This document shows, piece by piece, positions 59,710 through 64,000 of a DNA stretch of 64,000 bases. This DNA comes from Winogradskyella sp. (lineage in GTDB: Bacteria; Bacteroidota; Bacteroidia; Flavobacteriales; Flavobacteriaceae): assembly GCA_013002225.1 (NCBI GenBank), contig JABDKL010000002.1:1-64000 (forward strand), given 5' to 3'. Position numbers and translations under genes: made by a program. The notes under the pieces are model-generated. The model saw only the letters and a list, made by a program, of their open reading frames with translations, ran no database searches and was not told the origin of the DNA. How positions within the stretch are numbered: position 1 is the stretch's first letter; each line of letters starts with the position of its first letter.

Positions 59710-62547
59710 TTAATTATTGGTTTCATCGTTTAACAATACAACTTCTCCAAATCCTAAGCCTTCTAATTTACTTAACTGCGTTTCTGCATCACCAACAATT
59801 AAATAGACCATTTGGTTAGGCTTTATGTATTTTTCTATTAATTCTTTTACATCATCTACCGTGAGCTCATTTACCATAGCTGTACGTTGTTTGGCATAAT
59901 CATCCTCATAGCCATAATTACTAATATTGGCTAACATATCTAATTTGGCGCCAAGCGTTTCGAATGCTCTTGCGTTACTTTTAATCGTATATCCTTTGGT
60001 AACTTCTAAGTCTTCTTGAGTATAGTTTTTGCCATAGTTTTCTAGAATTTCTTTTACCAAAGCAGCAGATTCATAAGTTACATTAGTTCTTACGCCACTA
60101 CTTATTACAAATTCGCCCTTATGCTCTGAACCAGTAAAACCAGAACGGATACCATAGGTATACCCTTTACCTTCCCGTAACTCCTGGGTTAATTGCGAAG
60201 CAAAACCTCCACCACCTAAGCGGTAATTCATTACAGAAGCCGGATAGTAGTCTTTATGTGTTGCTTTTAGTGCAGGATATCCAAAACGGATAACAGATTG
60301 CTTGGCACCTGGCACATCATAAAAATAAACAGTCGATGTTTCCGGATATAATGGCAATGGTAACTCTGGGATGGCTATTTCTTTAGATTCCCATTGGTTG
60401 TTTATTGTAGATAAAGCTTCTATTACCTTGTCTTCTCCAATAGCTCCAACAACATGCATATTGGTTAAATTTGGGGCTAAATAAGTGTTATAATAATTTT
60501 GTAAGTCTGTAATGGTAATTGCATTAACTGAGTCTTCAGTACCATTGTTGCTATATGCAAAAATGTTTTTATCTCCATAAAGAATTTTAGCAAACTCGTT
60601 AGAAGCAATGCTGTTAGGATTGGCTTTACTGCGTTGAATACTACTGATTGTATTTTGTTTGAGTAGATCAAATTCTTTTTCGTCCCAACGTGGTTCTAAT
60701 AAAATTTCAGTTACTAAATTTAGGGTAGCGTTAAAATGTTTAGAGAGTGTATTACCAGATATAACGATAGCATTATCCGATGCGTAAGCGTTAATTTGTG
60801 CTCCCAAACTTTCAATTGCATTTTCTAATTCTTCGGGAGTTTTATTTTTGGTGCCTTTAGTCATTAAATTTGCTAGTAAGTTGGAGACGCCAACTTTATT
60901 TTTGTCCTCAAACAGCAGGCCGCCTTCTATTTGCATTTCGAATTGAACCAAGGGTACTTCGTTATTTTCTATACCATAAACCTTAATGCCAGAATCAAGT
61001 TCGCGTTTCCAAACTTCAGGAATATTAAGTTCTGGGCTTTCACCATAATCAGGTTCTACACTACGGTCAAAACTACTTGGTGTTTTTTCATACATGGCAG
61101 TGATACTAGCATCGAAAGTTTCTTCTGCACCTTCAATAATTTTTTCTTCAACTACGTTAGCCAACTGCGAATTGTCCAAGACGAGATTTTTCTCGCCCAT
61201 TGGAACAAAGCTTGTAACAACATAATTTTCGTCCTTTATATAGGTGTTATAAACACGCATTACATCTTCTGGGGTAACTGCCAAGATATTCTTTACATCT
61301 TGATTGATAAAACCTGGGTCTCCTGCAAAAATTTCATATTGAGCTAATTGAAATCCTTTACCTAAAACACTAGACAAGCCATTATAAAAACGAGTTTCTT
61401 GCCTTGCTTTGATTCTGTTTAAATCGGCTTCAGATATGCCATTTGCCTCAAAACTTTTAAATCCATCGTTTATAGCAGAGGCAACCGTATTTAAGTCGGT
61501 TTGATTAAAGGCAGTAACGCTTAGCATAATTTGCCCTGCGATTTCAGAATTATTTTGATAGAAGGCCACATTGCCTGTTAACTCTTGATCATCTATCAAT
61601 ACTTTGTTCAAAGGTGCCTTTTTGCCATTAGATAAGTAGCTTGTGAGCACATCTAAAGCATAGGAGTCCTCATGGTATTGTGGTACTCCTGGCCATGCCA
61701 TTGTTAATCGTGGTGCTCTCGCAAAATTATCTTCATAATACAGACGTTTTGTCTCTTTTAGATTTACTGGTTGGGCTTTTATTTTAGGAATTTCTTCGCC
61801 TCTTGGAATTTCGTCAAAATATTTTTTTACCCATGTCTTTGTTTGTTCTACATCAATATCTCCTGCAATGGTTAAGGTGACATTATTTGGTACATACCAT
61901 CGCTGGTAGAACTCTTTTACATCCTTTAGCGTGGCATTTTGTAAGTCTTCCAAAGACCCAATGACCTCCCAACTATAAGGATGACCTTTTGGATATAAGT
62001 TGCCATTAATAACTGATGAATTGTGGCCATAAGGTTGATTGTCTACGCGTTGGCGTTTTTCATTTTTAACAACTTGTTTTTCTTTTGCTAATACGGGTTC
62101 TGTGACCGTATTTATAAAGTATCCTAATTTATCAGCTTCTGCCCATATCATTTTTTCTAAAGCATCTTTTGGAACAGTTTGGAAATAGTTAGTCCTGTCC
62201 CTACTTGTTGAGCCATTTGCGCCAGATCCTCCTATCCGAGCGCTCATTTGATCTAAGCCACCTTTACCTAGGTTTTCGGACTCTAGAAATAATAGGTGTT
62301 CGAAAAGATGAGCAAATCCTGTTCGACCTTCTTTCTCTCTTGCCGAACCCACATGTGCAGTAAGTGCTACGGCAACGACTGGGTCGGATTTATCGACATG
62401 AAGGATAACTTGAAGGCCGTTGTCTAAAGTGAATTTTTCATAGTCGACCTTAAATTCTGTTGAATCATTTTTGTCTTCATTTTGCTGACAGCACAGAATA
62501 GTGAAAAATACACAACTGCTAAAGATTAATAATTTTATTGTTTTCAT
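59710..62547 (-). CDS. M16 family metallopeptidase lipoprotein
   Basis: 945 aa. A lipoprotein signal ends at Cys19 or Cys20 ('FTILCCQQNEDK'). The inverted zinc motif HxxEH is intact ('GFAHLFEHLLFLES': H80, E83, H84). Two M16-type halves follow, the second without the motif, as in Bacteroidota insulinase-like proteins with fused halves. It should degrade peptides in the periplasm or outer membrane. I start it at ATG 62547; an earlier in-frame ATG adds 14 polar residues before the signal peptide. It is 13 bp downstream of the M14-like gene, so they form a proteolysis operon. Confidence 0.92.
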   Translation of the reverse strand: MKTIKLLIFSSCVFFTILCCQQNEDKNDSTEFKVDYEKFTLDNGLQVILHVDKSDPVVAVALTAHVGSAREKEGRTGFAHLFEHLLFLESENLGKGGLDQMSARIGGSGANGSTSRDRTNYFQTVPKDALEKMIWAEADKLGYFINTVTEPVLAKEKQVVKNEKRQRVDNQPYGHNSSVINGNLYPKGHPYSWEVIGSLEDLQNATLKDVKEFYQRWYVPNNVTLTIAGDIDVEQTKTWVKKYFDEIPRGEEIPKIKAQPVNLKETKRLYYEDNFARAPRLTMAWPGVPQYHEDSYALDVLTSYLSNGKKAPLNKVLIDDQELTGNVAFYQNNSEIAGQIMLSVTAFNQTDLNTVASAINDGFKSFEANGISEADLNRIKARQETRFYNGLSSVLGKGFQLAQYEIFAGDPGFINQDVKNILAVTPEDVMRVYNTYIKDENYVVTSFVPMGEKNLVLDNSQLANVVEEKIIEGAEETFDASITAMYEKTPSSFDRSVEPDYGESPELNIPEVWKRELDSGIKVYGIENNEVPLVQFEMQIEGGLLFEDKNKVGVSNLLANLMTKGTKNKTPEELENAIESLGAQINAYASDNAIVISGNTLSKHFNATLNLVTEILLEPRWDEKEFDLLKQNTISSIQRSKANPNSIASNEFAKILYGDKNIFAYSNNGTEDSVNAITITDLQNYYNTYLAPNLTNMHVVGAIGEDKVIEALSTINNQWESKEIAIPELPLPLYPETSTVYFYDVPGAKQSVIRFGYPALKATHKDYYPASVMNYRLGGGGFASQLTQELREGKGYTYGIRSGFTGSEHKGEFVISSGVRTNVTYESAALVKEILENYGKNYTQEDLEVTKGYTIKSNARAFETLGAKLDMLANISNYGYEDDYAKQRTAMVNELTVDDVKELIEKYIKPNQMVYLIVGDAETQLSKLEGLGFGEVVLLNDETNN

Positions 62548-62560
62548 TTTGGTGTGGTTG

Positions 62561-64000
62561 TTATAGTTCGAAGGCATTATTGTTAACAAAAAATACAGAA
62601 TTAACTAAAAATAGTTTTCCATTTTCCCAGAAGCTTCTAAAAAGAGGGTTGTCTACCATATATATAAAGCTACCGCTTCCCATCCGGTCTTCACCAAATA
62701 CTAATGATTGGTCTAAGTTTTGGATTGCATTTTTACCGGCAAAACCAGAATACACTGTAGTGTTATCTAAGTGTGCAACATTGTAGCCGCCATCCAGTAA
62801 GCTAAAGGCAGAGCTACCCAATTTTAACGTAAAATAATCGTCACCATATCCAAATGCCATTGGGTGTGTATTATCAACCTTAGTTTTGAAAATGGCACCA
62901 GTAATTAATTGATTGGTATATTCTCTTTCCCTGTCGGCATATGGAATAAGATTATTGTTTGTTGATTTCTCTTCGGTCGACTTGTAGTTAAGACTAAAAC
63001 CCTCTTTACCAGCAAAACTGCGAAGTGCACCATCTATGGCAATAACTTTTCCGCCAGAGCCCACCCATTCCTTTAGCTTTGTCATATTACTTTCATTGAG
63101 TACACTGCCGTAGTACCCATTAGGAATAATTAAAACGTTAAATTTATCGAGATTAGTTGTATTGAGATTATTCGTATTTATAGAGGTAAGTGGATATTTT
63201 AATTGTTGTTCAAAAAAGTGCCATATTTCGCCATAGCTTAATGAGGATGTGCCTTCCCCTGAAAGAACTGCTACTTTTTGGCGGTTTATTAATTTTATGT
63301 CAGGAGAGCCAATATCGGGTGTCGTCTGTGAAAAACCTGAATTAATTTGTGTTAATACCTGTTTGTGATTTTGAGCTAGATTATTTAGTGTAGTCAAAAA
63401 ATCATCAATATGTTTATTATCTCCCTTTGTAATAATTAATGAGCCTCGCTGAAATTCTGTTTGATTAGAACTAAAAGGCTTTTCAGTAAAGCGGACTTTA
63501 ATTTTATGTTTTAATAAATCTGCTAAAAATTTTGCGTCTTCTAATGAGTTCCATTTACTTACATAGCCGTAAGCGTCTGTTAACATAGCAATAGATATAT
63601 GTTTAGCAAGTTTACTACTTTTAATTTTACTTGTACTGGCAATGGCATCCAAACCATAAGCATAAGGTACTGACCAGGCTGTAATATCATAGGTTAAGGA
63701 ATCAGATAGCTTTGCATCTGGCTCAAATAATACCTTGACCATTTTTCCTTTTGGTTGATCTGTATGTACGACCAAAGCATCAGAGTTTATATTGATAGAA
63801 CCTTGTTTACCTGTACTGTATTTATAGCCAGACACTTTGGAACCTTCTGCACTTTCATAATGAATATCGTGTTTATCCAAAAGCTGTGTTAGGTTATTTA
63901 AATTATCGGCGTTACCAGTTATGGCAAAACTTTTATATTTCAGATCCGAGTTATCAAAGAATTTTGAAAATTCATTAATCAATTTTTCTGCATTTTTTGA
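62561..64000 (-). CDS. M14-like zinc carboxypeptidase, C-terminal part (5' end outside window)
   Basis: The frame is open to the right edge; the TTG at 63982 is internal. The 480 residues seen lack the M14 zinc motifs, which would lie upstream. They form a sandwich region ('ITAWSVPYAYGLDAIAS') and a class-I glutamine-amidotransferase-like domain ('KVAVLSGEGTSSLSYGEIWH', 'FNVLIIPNGYYGSVLNES', 'GGKVIAIDGALRSFAGKEGF') that commonly ends flavobacterial M14 carboxypeptidases. The nucleophile Cys of true amidotransferases is absent. The operon with the M16 lipoprotein suggests extracytoplasmic peptide processing. The M14 call rests on the C-terminal pattern and needs the missing half. Confidence 0.7.
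   Translation of the reverse strand, partial: SKNAEKLINEFSKFFDNSDLKYKSFAITGNADNLNNLTQLLDKHDIHYESAEGSKVSGYKYSTGKQGSININSDALVVHTDQPKGKMVKVLFEPDAKLSDSLTYDITAWSVPYAYGLDAIASTSKIKSSKLAKHISIAMLTDAYGYVSKWNSLEDAKFLADLLKHKIKVRFTEKPFSSNQTEFQRGSLIITKGDNKHIDDFLTTLNNLAQNHKQVLTQINSGFSQTTPDIGSPDIKLINRQKVAVLSGEGTSSLSYGEIWHFFEQQLKYPLTSINTNNLNTTNLDKFNVLIIPNGYYGSVLNESNMTKLKEWVGSGGKVIAIDGALRSFAGKEGFSLNYKSTEEKSTNNNLIPYADREREYTNQLITGAIFKTKVDNTHPMAFGYGDDYFTLKLGSSAFSLLDGGYNVAHLDNTTVYSGFAGKNAIQNLDQSLVFGEDRMGSGSFIYMVDNPLFRSFWENGKLFLVNSVFFVNNNAFEL

Overview
The window is chromosomal DNA of a marine-type Flavobacteriaceae (Bacteroidota). The grounds are low G+C content, proteins carrying type IX secretion system (T9SS) type A and type B C-terminal sorting domains, a PorP/SprF protein, DUF4295 beside L28/L33, and -7 promoter elements of the Bacteroidota form TAnnTTTG. 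The genus cannot be fixed from sequence alone; Winogradskyella/Psychroserpens-like relatives are a guess. I see no insertion sequence, prophage, CRISPR array, plasmid gene or rRNA. Nearly all of it is ordinary chromosomal gene content.

Layout. 1-4.8 kb: the 3' end of a giant repeat adhesin with a type B sorting domain, then PorP/SprF and a PD40/OmpA protein, a secretion and surface-tethering module. 4.8-6.7 kb: idi, a PTPS/QueD-like enzyme and manA, tightly packed. 6.8-7.2 kb: a small helical protein and tRNA-Thr(TGT). 7.2-9.3 kb: a DUF4369 lipoprotein and a DUF819 permease-like protein. 9.4-11.3 kb: a five-gene overlapping operon (SPFH protein, 61-aa membrane protein, DUF4177, membrane protein, ribbon-helix-helix protein) with a helically phased repeat in its promoter region. 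11.3-12.85 kb: two candidate small-RNA units around an alpha/beta hydrolase. 12.85-19.6 kb: AlkB, a VanX-like dipeptidase, an MFS/DoxX/carboxypeptidase-regulatory operon, an ECF sigma factor with a putative anti-sigma protein, and an unknown membrane protein. 19.6-28.6 kb: DEAD-box helicase, RlmF, pyruvate carboxylase with an unknown kinase-like partner, and HtpG. 28.7-43.5 kb: S9 peptidase, ketoacyl-ACP synthase III, a large outer-membrane barrel protein, a CoA-binding protein, a VCBS/ASPIC lipoprotein, a sodium/solute symporter and a type A T9SS beta-propeller protein. 43.6-56.8 kb: housekeeping genes (recR, GT2 glycosyltransferase, 2-oxoacid dehydrogenase E2, an AspH/LpxO-like hydroxylase, a DnaQ-type exonuclease, a FAH-family enzyme, Hpt, cinA, rpmB-rpmG-DUF4295, ftsY, amidase, rimO). 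56.8-64 kb: a minus-strand run with an acyltransferase, DUF4287/DUF5655 protein, flavodoxin-family protein, VOC protein, M16 peptidase and the 3' part of an M14-like peptidase cut by the window edge.

How the genes work together. Surface display (type B adhesin, PorP/SprF, OmpA, type A protein, TonB-type barrel) and protein or peptide use (S9, M14, M16, M15, amidase) fit a particle-degrading or gliding marine heterotroph. The most interesting unexplained unit is the SPFH-to-RHH operon: four successive junctions are overlapping or nearly so, and three GATAT elements lie exactly 11 bp apart where its promoter should be, as expected for a repressor of the Arc/MetJ fold that could be its own last gene. 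Two neighbouring spacers each carry a promoter-like element and an intrinsic terminator but no credible reading frame, so they may make small RNAs. Several -7 elements lie within about 20 bp of start codons; they correct start choices (idi, the ECF sigma gene, the exonuclease, the DEAD-box helicase) and suggest very short leaders.
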